DNA from: Lysinibacillus sp. G4S2
GTDB taxonomy: Bacteria; Bacillota; Bacilli; Bacillales_A; Planococcaceae
Assembly: GCF_030348505.1 (NCBI RefSeq)
Contig: NZ_JAUCFJ010000002.1
Span: 128,001-192,000 of the forward strand
Direction: 5' to 3'
DNA: 64,000 nt
Part shown: piece after piece, positions 36,241 to 44,704 of the stretch
Layout of the letters: each line of letters begins with the position of its first letter
How positions within the stretch are numbered: the first letter of the stretch is position 1
Position numbers and translations under genes: made by a program
The notes under the pieces: generated by a model
Told to the model about the DNA's origin: nothing
What the model saw: only the letters and a program-made list of their open reading frames with translations
Database searches by the model: none

Positions 36241-37926
36241 TTGACTACATTTACACCATTACAAGAATCTCAAGCCTTCGCGGAAGCTTTTCTATTGTCT
36301 ACGGAGCAGTCATCTGTAAACCATCCTTATAAGAAGGACAAAGGTCGATATCCACGAGTACGGAAATTCTTCCAAAACTATTTGTTAGATGGTACAAGTG
36401 ATGCTTCCACCTATCAACAAGGTGTTGGGCAATTAATGATGTTCTGTGCCCAGTTTGCTCAACAAAAGGCACTAGCTGGGGAGCGTGATGCAGTTTACGA
36501 GGAAATTGTTAAAACTGTGATTCCTAAACTTTTGGAAAGAACATATAATTTTCCGACAATCAATCCATTAGCTGGTTTTATTTATCTTGGTGTAGCAATG
36601 CTTAAGAAGTTAGATGAATGTCAGAGCGATGTATCGCTTTCTAATGTGGATGCTTTGTTAGTAAGATACCGAGACTATTTTGCTAATGAAGTATTAAATT
36701 CTAAAGAATACTATGCTTTAATGTATCATCGTACGCCGTCTGCTTGGACATACAATGATTCAGAAAAAGCGTATCGTTTTTCTACTGGTCCATATTCGGG
36801 GCAAATCGGATACTGGATAACGACAGCAGATTTATCGAACGATCCTCAAAAAAATTACTTAGAAATGCCTACAGTTCTTGATAGTTCAGGACAAGTTTCT
36901 TTTGCTGGTATTCAACCAGGAACAAGCGGTAGAGATTATATAGGTCACCATTCCTATTACAACACTAAAAACGAGCGATTTATTCTTAATGCGTCGATAA
37001 ATGCAATTGCTTTTTGGATGGCGGCACATGTTTATGATGTAAAAGTTAATGGGACTGGAGCTTCATTAGATCCTGCATATAATATGAAAAATGCAATCCG
37101 AGATGTTCTTAGTTATACACATTGGGGATCTAATACTTCAGTTGCTAATGCTTCTAAAGGATGTTTCCAACAAGAGCCCTTTAACAATTCATTAACTGCT
37201 AAAAGGGTTCTTCCGGTTCATGGATTTTCCGAAGTAACTTTGGCAAATAGCATGCTACGATCTCGATTCGATTCTCCAGCCTATAATACATTTGCAATAA
37301 CGTTCTTACAAATTTTTGCAAGTTTAATTGAAAACCCAACAGCTTCATCATGGTACAATCTTGTTCCAAATGTTGATTCAGATTCTGGGATTATGGTGAC
37401 ACAGATGATTAATACTTACCAAGACATTTTCACTAACTACTCAACTATTAAAAACACTTTAATTAGTAATGTGTTTAGCCAAGCTAAATATTGGGGTATG
37501 TACATTCCAGAAAATGCTATGTTAGATTCATCCGAGTTGATTAAAAATCCATGGCAAATGCCTAATAAGGGTGAGGGAATCAATCAAGCAATGGTTGGAT
37601 TGTTCAATGTTTACCCTGGATTTACAGGTCAAGGCTTTGCAAATATTAATAATAAAATCGGAAAAGCAATAAAACTTCAACTTAAAGTTGGTCAAGCATT
37701 ACATGGTCAAAGTTACTTCCCATCGCACGGTCGTTCAGGCCTTTGGGATTTAGCCCGCTTAGATGTATTAGCCGATGCTTCAAATACAGAAGGGACAGTT
37801 AGTTCAGCTACAGACCTTACTACTACTGACAAAGAATCTCCAAACTGTGCTGGTGCTCGTCGCACATTTTACGCTTTAGCTATGGCGTTAGCAGTCGATG
37901 ATTCTAATGGTTTTGAATCAAATTAA
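36241..37926 (+). CDS. protein of unknown function, 561 residues
   Basis: I do not recognise this protein. It is soluble, has no signal peptide, membrane segment, tandem repeat or standard P-loop. It looks mostly helical in the first 160 residues (QQGVGQLMMFCAQFAQQKAL, TINPLAGFIYLGVAMLKKLD), suggesting an alpha/alpha toroid. The middle is rich in aromatic and Gly residues (RFSTGPYSGQIGYWITTADL, GHHSYYNTKNERF), and HGRSGLWDLARLDVLADASN lies near the end. The start is TTG at 36241 with TTGGAG 8 nt upstream. It stands alone between two strong terminators. A phage or polysaccharide-active origin is speculation. Confidence 0.8.
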   Translation: MTTFTPLQESQAFAEAFLLSTEQSSVNHPYKKDKGRYPRVRKFFQNYLLDGTSDASTYQQGVGQLMMFCAQFAQQKALAGERDAVYEEIVKTVIPKLLERTYNFPTINPLAGFIYLGVAMLKKLDECQSDVSLSNVDALLVRYRDYFANEVLNSKEYYALMYHRTPSAWTYNDSEKAYRFSTGPYSGQIGYWITTADLSNDPQKNYLEMPTVLDSSGQVSFAGIQPGTSGRDYIGHHSYYNTKNERFILNASINAIAFWMAAHVYDVKVNGTGASLDPAYNMKNAIRDVLSYTHWGSNTSVANASKGCFQQEPFNNSLTAKRVLPVHGFSEVTLANSMLRSRFDSPAYNTFAITFLQIFASLIENPTASSWYNLVPNVDSDSGIMVTQMINTYQDIFTNYSTIKNTLISNVFSQAKYWGMYIPENAMLDSSELIKNPWQMPNKGEGINQAMVGLFNVYPGFTGQGFANINNKIGKAIKLQLKVGQALHGQSYFPSHGRSGLWDLARLDVLADASNTEGTVSSATDLTTTDKESPNCAGARRTFYALAMALAVDDSNGFESN

Positions 37927-37978
37927 GGCATTGTTCAACACGAGTGAATAAAACAAATGACTAAAAAAGCCTAATTAT

Positions 37979-38021
37979 AAACACGTATAAATTTGGTAAT
38001 CACGAATTTATACGTGTTTTT
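37979..38021 (+). terminator. terminator after the unknown protein
   Basis: AAACACGTATAAATT pairs perfectly with AATTTATACGTGTTT, then TTA. Confidence 0.9.
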
Positions 38022-38029
38022 ATGACCGT

Positions 38030-38215
38030 AAACTTTACTACTTTCGCACAGAAAACATCAGTTGGCTCAAGCGCTCATCGGACGCCCCCGGGGAGCTTTG
38101 CTCTGTGCGAAAGAGTAGCGACAGCAACAACAATGTTTTTTGTAGCGAAAGCGAAGCGTCAGCTACAAAGTGCCCAGTCGGAACGGAAATCAACCACACG
38201 TTATGGTGATAACCC
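38030..38215 (+). repeat. palindromic repeat element, copy F (rearranged)
   Basis: It contains CTTTCGCACAG (inverted unit fragment), GCTCATCGGACGCCCCCGGG, two diverged GC-rich units (CTGTGCGAAAGAGTAGCGAC; GTAGCGAAAGCGAAGCGTCA) and the right arm GTGCCCAGTCGGAACGGAAA, TCAACCACACGTTATGGTGA. The left arm is missing. Confidence 0.8.
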
Positions 38216-38287
38216 TAATATTTGCCCGGTTTGTCGTTGAATACCAGTTGGAATAAAGTTATTATTGTGTCTAGGGAGGTTCTTCAA

Positions 38288-39388
38288 TTGTCTTTAAATA
38301 AAGAACGAATTGACGCAGTAAAATTTATGCGAGTAACGGCGATGTTACTTGTTATTTTAATTCACGCTACTGGAGTTGCATTAAGTAAAATCCCACATGA
38401 TAGTCCCTCATATTTTTTCTATTTATTTTTAAATCGCTTTACACGCTTTGAAGGCTCTGTTTTTGTATTTTTAAGTGGCCTTACATTGTTTTACAATTAT
38501 GAATCAAAACCCTTTACAAAACAAACGTGGACAAACTTTTATAGGCGTAGATTTATGTTTATTCTAGGGCCATTCCTCATTTGGTCCATTTTTTATGAGC
38601 TATTTTCCTATTATCAAGGATTTCGAGTGTTTACAGATTGGAAGACGATGTTCACTTCTATCGTTACGGGGGGAGCCTATTATCATCTATATTTCATTTT
38701 AATTTTAGTGCAGCTCTATTTTTTAATGCCGCTTTTCATCTATCTTGTAAAGCGCTTTTGGTGGTTTAAAAAATATTTATTATTCATTGGCTTTGCCGTT
38801 GAATTAGCTGTTCAAAGCTACTTTGAGATGTTTGATATTTCCTTTACCATTCCATTATTTACAATATATATTGCGAGCTTTTTCTTCGGTGGATGGGTCG
38901 CATTACATTATCAATCCTTAAAGGAACAATGGTCGAAAAAGCAATATTTCATGTGGATTTCTTGCACCTTTTTATTAGGAATTTTTTATACAATGCTGTA
39001 TTATTTCCGTAATATATTAGGATACGATGAAATTTCATATATGGTATTCAAATTTTTATCTATTAGTTATATGCTTCTCTCATGTTTCGTACTATTCAAA
39101 ATCAGTATTTATTTAGTCCATCACGGAGGACGAAAGCTCAATGACTTTGCAGAGCATTTAAGAATTTATTCGTTTGGGTTTTATTTAGTGCATCCATTTA
39201 TTTTATACCTATTAGGCGATAGTTTGAGAAGCCTCATTCCATCACATATACATTTATACATATTTATGAGATTTATCTTAACGGTCATTTTCTGTTATGT
39301 ATTTATTCGCATAATGCATCGTCTTTTTCCGCGTGCTTGGTTTTTATTCGGAAATTTACCTGCGCCAGAGAGAAATAAAACCTCTTAG
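38288..39388 (+). CDS. acyltransferase-3 family membrane protein
   Basis: A 366-residue membrane protein with about ten helices. AVKFMRVTAMLLVILIHAT with the conserved His, FVFLSGLTLFYNY and GFYLVHPFIL are typical of acyltransferase 3 (OafA/IcaC-like) enzymes, which acetylate or succinylate surface glycans. The TTG at 38288 has AGGGAGGT 7 nt upstream and is preferred over the longer frame, which starts in the repeat border. It stands alone, so the target polymer is not indicated. Confidence 0.85.
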   Translation: MSLNKERIDAVKFMRVTAMLLVILIHATGVALSKIPHDSPSYFFYLFLNRFTRFEGSVFVFLSGLTLFYNYESKPFTKQTWTNFYRRRFMFILGPFLIWSIFYELFSYYQGFRVFTDWKTMFTSIVTGGAYYHLYFILILVQLYFLMPLFIYLVKRFWWFKKYLLFIGFAVELAVQSYFEMFDISFTIPLFTIYIASFFFGGWVALHYQSLKEQWSKKQYFMWISCTFLLGIFYTMLYYFRNILGYDEISYMVFKFLSISYMLLSCFVLFKISIYLVHHGGRKLNDFAEHLRIYSFGFYLVHPFILYLLGDSLRSLIPSHIHLYIFMRFILTVIFCYVFIRIMHRLFPRAWFLFGNLPAPERNKTS

Positions 39389-39649
39389 TTAATACACAAT
39401 GACGTAGAAATATGAGACAAGACAAGATAAAAATTAAAAAAGAAACAAGAATCAGTATGCAATATTTTATATATGCTGCAACTGATGATCTAGCCGAAAA
39501 GCACTGTCAGATCAACCATGTATAAATGTATCCACAATTTATAGTTATTCAAACGAAAAGGCAGTAACGACAAGGGTTTGTCCTTTGTTGTTACTGCCTA
39601 ATTCAGTTTTATGTAAACTGAAAGTGTATGAGAATGTATAAATTAAATC
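39389..39649 (+). other. intergenic region with hairpin and a short gene-like fragment
   Basis: A 22-codon frame at 39457-39525 (MQYFIYAATDDLAEKHCQIN) has no RBS and may be a decayed gene start. A strong stem AGGCAGTAAC/GTTACTGCCT (39559-39600) with an inner GACAAGG/CCTTTGT pairing lacks a T-run on the plus strand. Nothing else is seen. Confidence 0.4.
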
Positions 39650-39749
39650 CTAATTTTCGATTCCAAAAATATCCGAATAATTTTGGTATTGTTCAACTTT
39701 GTGATTTTTTAAATCTTTACGATGTTTGAATGCTAATTGATTCGGATTA

Positions 39750-39935
39750 TTATTCATAAGTATAAATAACTTCCAGGGCTTGTTGAGCATTTTCTAATCC
39801 TATAATTTGACCATCATCATCCACACCGATATACAATTCACCACCAATTGTATTGGCAAAGGCAATGACTGCTTTTTGGATGTTATTAGTCACTTCGCGT
39901 TTCCATTCTAATGTTGGTGATTTTTGCCAGTTCAT
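39750..39935 (-). pseudogene. truncated AlbA_2/schlafen-type domain protein
   Basis: A 61-residue frame: LEWKREVTNNIQKAVIAFAN, TIGGELYIGVDDDGQIIGLE, NAQQALEV. This is the N-terminal AlbA_2 (divergent AAA-4) domain normally found in proteins of 200-500 residues, cut off after about 60. A short downstream frame on the same strand (39650-39757, MNNNPNQLAFKHRKDLKNHK) does not continue the domain. It is most likely a gene remnant, less likely a stand-alone mini-protein. Confidence 0.55.
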
Positions 39936-40057
39936 TCAATACCATTCCTTTATTGATTATCAACATAAATAAAAATTAATCGATTAATCAATTGATTAAT
40001 ATCATATATAAATATCTAGTAATTGTATGTAAGATGACCGGCTAAATAATAACAATT

Positions 40058-40080
40058 TTGTTATATACACAATAGAACAA
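40058..40080. promoter_or_regulatory. GntR/YtrA-type operator, site 1 before the ABC operon
   Basis: TTGTTATAT-ACACA-ATAGAACAA has the same 9-5-9 layout as the site before the GntR gene at 9594-9616, with one deviation in the right half. Confidence 0.65.
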
Positions 40081-40082
40081 AA

Positions 40083-40105
40083 TTGTTATAGTAGGTATAT
40101 AACAA
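40083..40105. promoter_or_regulatory. GntR/YtrA-type operator, site 2 before the ABC operon
   Basis: TTGTTATAG-TAGGT-ATATAACAA, 25 bp centre to centre from site 1 and one deviation from the GntR-gene operator. AACAATTTTGTT (40051-40062) and AACAAAATTGTT (40076-40087) form a further 12-bp inverted pair across both sites. Confidence 0.7.
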
Positions 40106-40122
40106 TGGGTGAGGTGATCTGT

Positions 40123-40326
40123 ATGATGGAGGAATTAGCGAAAATTCCTTGGGCAGTTATAGCGCCACTAATCATAGTTCAAATTATTTTAATGATTGTA
40201 GCTCTATTCGACTTACGTAAAATCCATGCAACAAATGGACCGAAAATATTATGGGTGTTTATTATTATTTTTGTTAATCTTTTAGGGCCAATTGCGTACT
40301 TTATAGTGGGGAGAAAACAATCATGA
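40123..40326 (+). CDS. small PLDc_N-domain membrane protein
   Basis: A 67-residue protein with two transmembrane helices. The end, KILWVFIIIFVNLLGPIAYF followed by IVGRK, is the PLDc_N motif found at the N-terminus of cardiolipin synthases and as stand-alone proteins in ABC operons. ATG 40123 has GAGGTGATC upstream; an earlier in-frame ATG lies before that RBS. Its stop overlaps the ATPase start (ATGA). It is the first gene of a three-gene operon under two YtrA-type operators and probably assists the transporter. Confidence 0.85.
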   Translation: MMEELAKIPWAVIAPLIIVQIILMIVALFDLRKIHATNGPKILWVFIIIFVNLLGPIAYFIVGRKQS

Positions 40327-41216
40327 CGACATTACTTCAAGTAACGGGGCTTACAAAGCAATTTGCAGACAAAGTAGTGGTAGATGGAATTGATTTCACA
40401 TTAACAGAAAATACATCGACAGCATTAATTGGACCAAATGGTGCAGGTAAAACAACGACTTTATCGATGTTAACGGGTCTATTAAAACCTACCTCTGGAA
40501 GTGTAAAAGTGCTGAATGGTGATTTAAGATCTAATATTGGCTTTTTACCACAATTTCCGCAATTTCATCCGTGGCTAAGTGCGCTAGAGTTTACTGAAAT
40601 GGCTGCAAAGTTAAATGGTGTGCCTGCAAAAAAAGCGAAATTAGCAGCACAAAAGACACTTGAGTTTGTGGGGCTAGGCAATGATGCAAATAAGAAAATT
40701 GCCACATTTTCTGGTGGCATGAAGCAGCGGCTTGGAATTTCCCAAGCAATTGTTCATAAACCTAAATTACTGTTATTAGATGAGCCTGTATCTGCTTTGG
40801 ATCCGGTTGGTCGAAGGGAAGTCCTTGATTTATTGAAGGGCTTACAACAAGAAACCACTATTCTATATTCGACACATATTTTAAATGATGCCGAGGAAAT
40901 GACTGATCAATTGTTGTTTTTACGGAATGGAGAGCTAGTAGAGCAAGGAACGTTGCGCGAGGTGCGTCAACGATTTGATGAACCAAATTATGTTGTGGAA
41001 TTTAATACTGAAGAAGAGGCACAACATTTTACTAATAAATCTGAGCTCTTAGGAAATGTAAAGGGCCGTTTCGTATATATAGAAATCATTAATGAAAAGC
41101 CGAGCATGCAGGAGCTACTGCATCATTTAAGTAATGCTCCTTATAAAATACGGAAAGTGGAACGACAAACAGCATCACTTGAAGAGATTTTCATGAAGGT
41201 GGCGAGAAAAATATGA
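40323..41216 (+). CDS. ABC transporter ATP-binding protein
   Basis: A 297-residue ATPase of the exporter/bacitracin-type group. Walker A GPNGAGKTT, signature FSGGMKQRLGISQA, Walker B LLLLDEPVSALDP and H-loop YSTHILND are intact. The C-terminal ~80 residues resemble the extra domain of NatA/BcrA-like ATPases. It overlaps both neighbours by 4 bp and partners with the permease that follows. The YtrA-type control sites suggest induction by envelope-active compounds, as for B. subtilis ytr; this is inference. Confidence 0.93.
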   Translation: MTTLLQVTGLTKQFADKVVVDGIDFTLTENTSTALIGPNGAGKTTTLSMLTGLLKPTSGSVKVLNGDLRSNIGFLPQFPQFHPWLSALEFTEMAAKLNGVPAKKAKLAAQKTLEFVGLGNDANKKIATFSGGMKQRLGISQAIVHKPKLLLLDEPVSALDPVGRREVLDLLKGLQQETTILYSTHILNDAEEMTDQLLFLRNGELVEQGTLREVRQRFDEPNYVVEFNTEEEAQHFTNKSELLGNVKGRFVYIEIINEKPSMQELLHHLSNAPYKIRKVERQTASLEEIFMKVARKI

Positions 41217-41995
41217 GAGGATTTAATGTACTTCTACAAAAGGAATTCAGAGAAGCTTGGCGAAGCTGGAAGTTTTTATGGATACCTCTTGTATTTGCTT
41301 TGCTCGGAATGAGTGATCCACTGACAAACTATTATATGATGGATATTTTAAATGCTGTTGGTAATTTACCAGAAGGCTTTGAAATGTTGATGCCAGAATT
41401 AATGCCAGTTGACCTATTACAAGCTTCCATTGGGCAATTTCAGACGATAGGGTTACTCGTATTAATGGCTACTTTTGTAGGGACTATTAGTAAAGAAAGA
41501 GCAAGTGGCATGGCTACTTTATTGTATGTACGTCCTATATCGTTTAGCGCTTATTTTATGAGTAAATTTGTCGTCATGAGTACTGTTGGCTTTGTTAGTA
41601 TTTTAGCTGGTTTTGCTGCGAGCATTTACTACACGGTCGTACTTTATGGAACATTTGAGATAGGGTCACTTGTGGCAAGTTTTTTCACGTATTTTTCTTG
41701 GTTGCTCTTTGTGCTAGCGGTGACGTTGATGATGAGTGCTACCTTTAAAACAATAGTTGCGACTTCATGTGCATTTATTCTTATTTTTGTGGGGCAAATT
41801 ATTAATGCAATAGTTGGTACATTTTGGACGATATCCCCGTGGAAGTTACCTGTATATGGCGTTCAATTAATGAGGGGTACGATGGAAATGTCTGATTATT
41901 GGTGGAGTCTCGTGATTACAATAATATCGACAATCGTTTGTATTGGTATTGGAACGATCACTATGAAAAGAAATGCATCGATGACGAAAATTTAA
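41213..41995 (+). CDS. ABC transporter permease (ABC-2 type)
   Basis: A 260-residue membrane protein with six helices of the ABC-2/NosY type. GTISKERASGMATLLYVRPI is the cytoplasmic segment typical of this family, followed by FSAYFMSKF. It starts within the last codons of the ATPase gene. It probably exports or extracts a lipid-like or peptide compound together with the ATPase. A long hairpin terminator follows. Confidence 0.9.
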   Translation: MRGFNVLLQKEFREAWRSWKFLWIPLVFALLGMSDPLTNYYMMDILNAVGNLPEGFEMLMPELMPVDLLQASIGQFQTIGLLVLMATFVGTISKERASGMATLLYVRPISFSAYFMSKFVVMSTVGFVSILAGFAASIYYTVVLYGTFEIGSLVASFFTYFSWLLFVLAVTLMMSATFKTIVATSCAFILIFVGQIINAIVGTFWTISPWKLPVYGVQLMRGTMEMSDYWWSLVITIISTIVCIGIGTITMKRNASMTKI

Positions 41996-42010
41996 AGGAA
42001 GTATTAAGGT

Positions 42011-42092
42011 GAAAATCCGCGTAAACTTTTATGGTAGGGTATGAGAACTAAAAACAGCGGCCCTATCAATTAAAAATTATAGCGGATTTTTA
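42011..42092. terminator. long hairpin between convergent genes
   Basis: AAAATCCGC (from 42012) pairs with GCGGATTTT (from 42082), then TACC. TAGGG/CCCTA inside adds a second stem. It probably serves both strands. Confidence 0.65.
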
Positions 42093-42104
42093 CCATGTTA
42101 TTTC

Positions 42105-42758
42105 TTAGATCATACCACCATTCATCAGCAAAATAAGACCGACGAAAAACATTATCCATGACAGGGCTGAACTTGTGCTTTTATCAAGAAGTGCTTGTAT
42201 TTTTCTTAACGGCGTATTCATAAAGCGTCTGAATAGTATGTGTAAGCCGAGTAAGATGATTGCTGGTGTAATCATCATTAGATTATATCCGGCCATGATG
42301 GGCAACCATTCATAAAAAGCTAAATGGTTGCTTGTTAAGATGCCTATTGTGGCGAAATAGGGTAAAGCCATTGCCACTTCTAAAAGAGAAGTCGTGAACC
42401 CTAAAGCAATCATTGCTCCAATACTAAACGATTTTGGCTTAGGGGATCCTGAAGTTTTTTTCTTCGGTACTAACCAACTCCCGACAAATAATAGCGCACC
42501 CACAATTGTCATTAGTAATCTAGCAGAGTGGCTATTTAATGCATTGGCAATTGGATCAAAAACGACATCTAAGCCAAGCATTAAGAAAATGCCGGTACTA
42601 AAATAAAATAGAGCTACTGTCGTTAAATAAGCTAATAGCAGTCGACTTTGCTGCTTTTTTGCCACAAGCAATACATATATAGTCACACCGATTATAGCTG
42701 GGCTAAACATATCTAGTATAGCTAAGCCACCAATAAACAATAAAGTTTCTGTGCTCAT
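42105..42758 (-). CDS. GAP/Sap family (LysE-like) membrane protein
   Basis: A 217-residue protein with about six transmembrane helices. The N-terminal LAILDMFSPAIIGVTIYVLL and FSIGAMIALGFTTSLLEVAM match the GAP (Sap, sulfolipid-addressing) family, related to LysE exporters. It probably exports a small molecule. Its start overlaps the stop of the MerR regulator by 4 bp, so the two are cotranslated and the regulator probably controls it. Confidence 0.8.
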   Translation of the reverse strand: MSTETLLFIGGLAILDMFSPAIIGVTIYVLLVAKKQQSRLLLAYLTTVALFYFSTGIFLMLGLDVVFDPIANALNSHSARLLMTIVGALLFVGSWLVPKKKTSGSPKPKSFSIGAMIALGFTTSLLEVAMALPYFATIGILTSNHLAFYEWLPIMAGYNLMMITPAIILLGLHILFRRFMNTPLRKIQALLDKSTSSALSWIMFFVGLILLMNGGMI

Positions 42759-43519
42759 TGTTGAGGATCCCCTTTACGGATATTTTTAGCTTCATAAATA
42801 GTAAAAGCCTGTTCAATAAAATGTATGAAATCCTCCTCCAACGGGTACAAGCCAAGCTGTTCAGACTGTGAGGAGGATTTTCGTATTTCCCACATCTTTT
42901 CTAAAAATGATTCATGCCCTTTGTATTCCTCTGCTGCTTTTTCCATCATTCGTTTAATAATGCGTTGCACTGGAGCTGATTTAGCATCATAATTTTCCTT
43001 CAATTCCTTTAATTGACCTAATAAACCAATCCACTCTAAAGAATGCGGATCATTGCGATTTAAATTCGGGAGTTTTTTTATTAGCTTCAAATCAGTATCA
43101 GAAAAAATTTGTTTTCGAAATGCCTGTTTCTCCCCATTTTCTTGATTAGAAAGTTTAATGATCTTCTGAATAAGTGATTCATTTAAACTTCCCTCGATGG
43201 TCAAAGCATGCTGTAATCCAAGTATGGCGCTCTCCATCTGCTTTAATTTTTCTTGCTCCTTTTGCACAAAAGCAAGCTGATGATCTAAGCTTGCCGACCA
43301 ATCCCAAGATTCATTGAGCAATGTTTGAATATCTTTTAATCGATATCCTAATGTTTTTAAAAACACAATTTGTTGTAGTGTTTTTAGCTCTTCCTCACCA
43401 TATAACCTATGTCCACCTTCTGTTTTGGCTGTCGGAAATAATAAACCAATCTCTTCGTAATAACGCAGTGTTCGAACTGAAATCCCTGTGTGTTTTGAAA
43501 CTTCATGAATGACAAGCAA
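42755..43519 (-). CDS. MerR-family transcription regulator
   Basis: A 254-residue regulator. Residues 1-70 are the MerR DNA-binding domain: VSKHTGISVRTLRYYEEIGL, then FPTAKTEGGHRLYGEEELKT. A dimerisation coiled coil (LDHQLAFVQKEQEKLKQMES) and a ~130-residue helical C-terminal domain follow. The latter has no metal-binding cysteines, so it is a TipA/BmrR-like sensor of an organic ligand. The start is TTG with AAAGGGGG upstream. It is paired with the GAP transporter. Confidence 0.88.
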   Translation of the reverse strand: MLVIHEVSKHTGISVRTLRYYEEIGLLFPTAKTEGGHRLYGEEELKTLQQIVFLKTLGYRLKDIQTLLNESWDWSASLDHQLAFVQKEQEKLKQMESAILGLQHALTIEGSLNESLIQKIIKLSNQENGEKQAFRKQIFSDTDLKLIKKLPNLNRNDPHSLEWIGLLGQLKELKENYDAKSAPVQRIIKRMMEKAAEEYKGHESFLEKMWEIRKSSSQSEQLGLYPLEEDFIHFIEQAFTIYEAKNIRKGDPQQ

Positions 43520-43610
43520 TTCGCGGCCCCCTTTTTAACTGTTACCAATATTGTACAAAATGACGTTGCGTAACTTTCAAGTAGTTTAGAAAAGAATTTT
43601 TTATCTTCAT

Positions 43611-43850
43611 TCAGCAGATCTTTTCTGTGCGAAAGCGAAGCGACAGCAACAAATCTTTTCTGTGTGAAAGCGAAGCGACAGCAACAAATCTTTTCTGTGC
43701 GAAAGCGAAGCGACAGCAACAAATCTTTTCTGTGTGAAAGCGAAGCGACAGCAACAAATCTTTTCTGTGCGAAAGCGAAGCGACAGCAACAACAAAGCGC
43801 TCAGTCGGAACGCAAATCAACCCCACGTTATGGTAATAGGCTATATTATG
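43611..43850 (+). repeat. palindromic repeat element, copy G, five 35-bp units in 70-bp higher order
   Basis: Units start at 43625, 43660, 43695, 43730 and 43765, period 35 instead of 37. Units alternate CTGTGCGAAAG and CTGTGTGAAAG, so a two-unit 70-bp block has been duplicated. The right arm follows: GCGCTCAGTCGGAACGCAAA, TCAACCCCACGTTATGGTAA. Confidence 0.9.
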
Positions 43851-43958
43851 TATCTTATCTTGGAATATCCAAAACTTAGGAATATAATGTAGCTATAACT
43901 CGGAATTTGTCAAATAACTCGGAAAATATGAATATATAATTAGGAGAGGTGGATATAA

Positions 43959-44663
43959 TTGGATATAGAAAATTCCAATCGGTTTCTTACAGCGTTTAAT
44001 CGGATAGATCAAAGGTTAAGAGATATTATCGGTGCAAAGGATTTTATGCCCTTTTATCGTCTCATCGATCAAGCTAAAAAGAAGGATGTACTAGTTCGTA
44101 AATATGAAGACGATTTGCGCTCTTATGCAGATTTACGAAATGCAATTGTTCATCATCGTACATCCTTAGAATATGTAATTGCTGAACCACATTTAGACGT
44201 GGTGGAAAGAATTGAATATATAGAGGCAACACTCGCTAAGCCCATACTTGTTGGACAAATGTTTCGCAAAAAAGTGCTAGTGTTTCAGGAAAGTGACTCA
44301 TTAAAACATGTATTAAAAGTTATACGCCATCGTAAATATACACAGTTTCCTGTATACCATAAAGATCAGTTTAAAGGACTTGTGACGACAGTAGGAATTA
44401 CAAACTGGCTAGCTACGGTGATGGTAGGCAATCAAATACCTGAGCAAATTCCGACTTTGTACGACATTTTATTACATGAAAAAAATAGAGTGAATTATAA
44501 ATTTGTGAGTAGATACATAACGATTTACGAGGCTGAAGATATTTTTAAACAAGGAGTAGAGCGGGGAAGCCGTTTTGAGGCGTTGCTAATAACGGAGCAC
44601 GGGAAGCCACATCAAAAACTAATCGGCATTGTTACGCCATTAGATATTGTAAAAATAGATTAA
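43959..44663 (+). CDS. CBS-domain protein with N-terminal helical domain
   Basis: A 234-residue cytoplasmic protein. Residues 1 to about 85 are helical with DLRNAIVHHRT, resembling HEPN/DUF4145-like segments. Residues ~90-232 form a CBS-domain pair (VLVFQESDSLKHVLKVIRHR, FPVYHKDQFKGLVTTVGITN; KLIGIVTPLDIVKI), which binds adenine nucleotides. The start is TTG with AGGAGAGGTGG 6 nt upstream. Function is unknown; it may be an energy- or nucleotide-sensing regulator. Confidence 0.82.
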   Translation: MDIENSNRFLTAFNRIDQRLRDIIGAKDFMPFYRLIDQAKKKDVLVRKYEDDLRSYADLRNAIVHHRTSLEYVIAEPHLDVVERIEYIEATLAKPILVGQMFRKKVLVFQESDSLKHVLKVIRHRKYTQFPVYHKDQFKGLVTTVGITNWLATVMVGNQIPEQIPTLYDILLHEKNRVNYKFVSRYITIYEAEDIFKQGVERGSRFEALLITEHGKPHQKLIGIVTPLDIVKID

Positions 44664-44704
44664 GCAAGACGAGACAAGCTGTTAAGGGCTTGATCGTCTT
44701 GCTT
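44662..44704. terminator. bidirectional terminator
   Basis: AAGCAAGACGA pairs perfectly with TCGTCTTGCTT, between convergent genes. The right arm lies inside the 3' end of the yetF-like gene. Confidence 0.8.
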
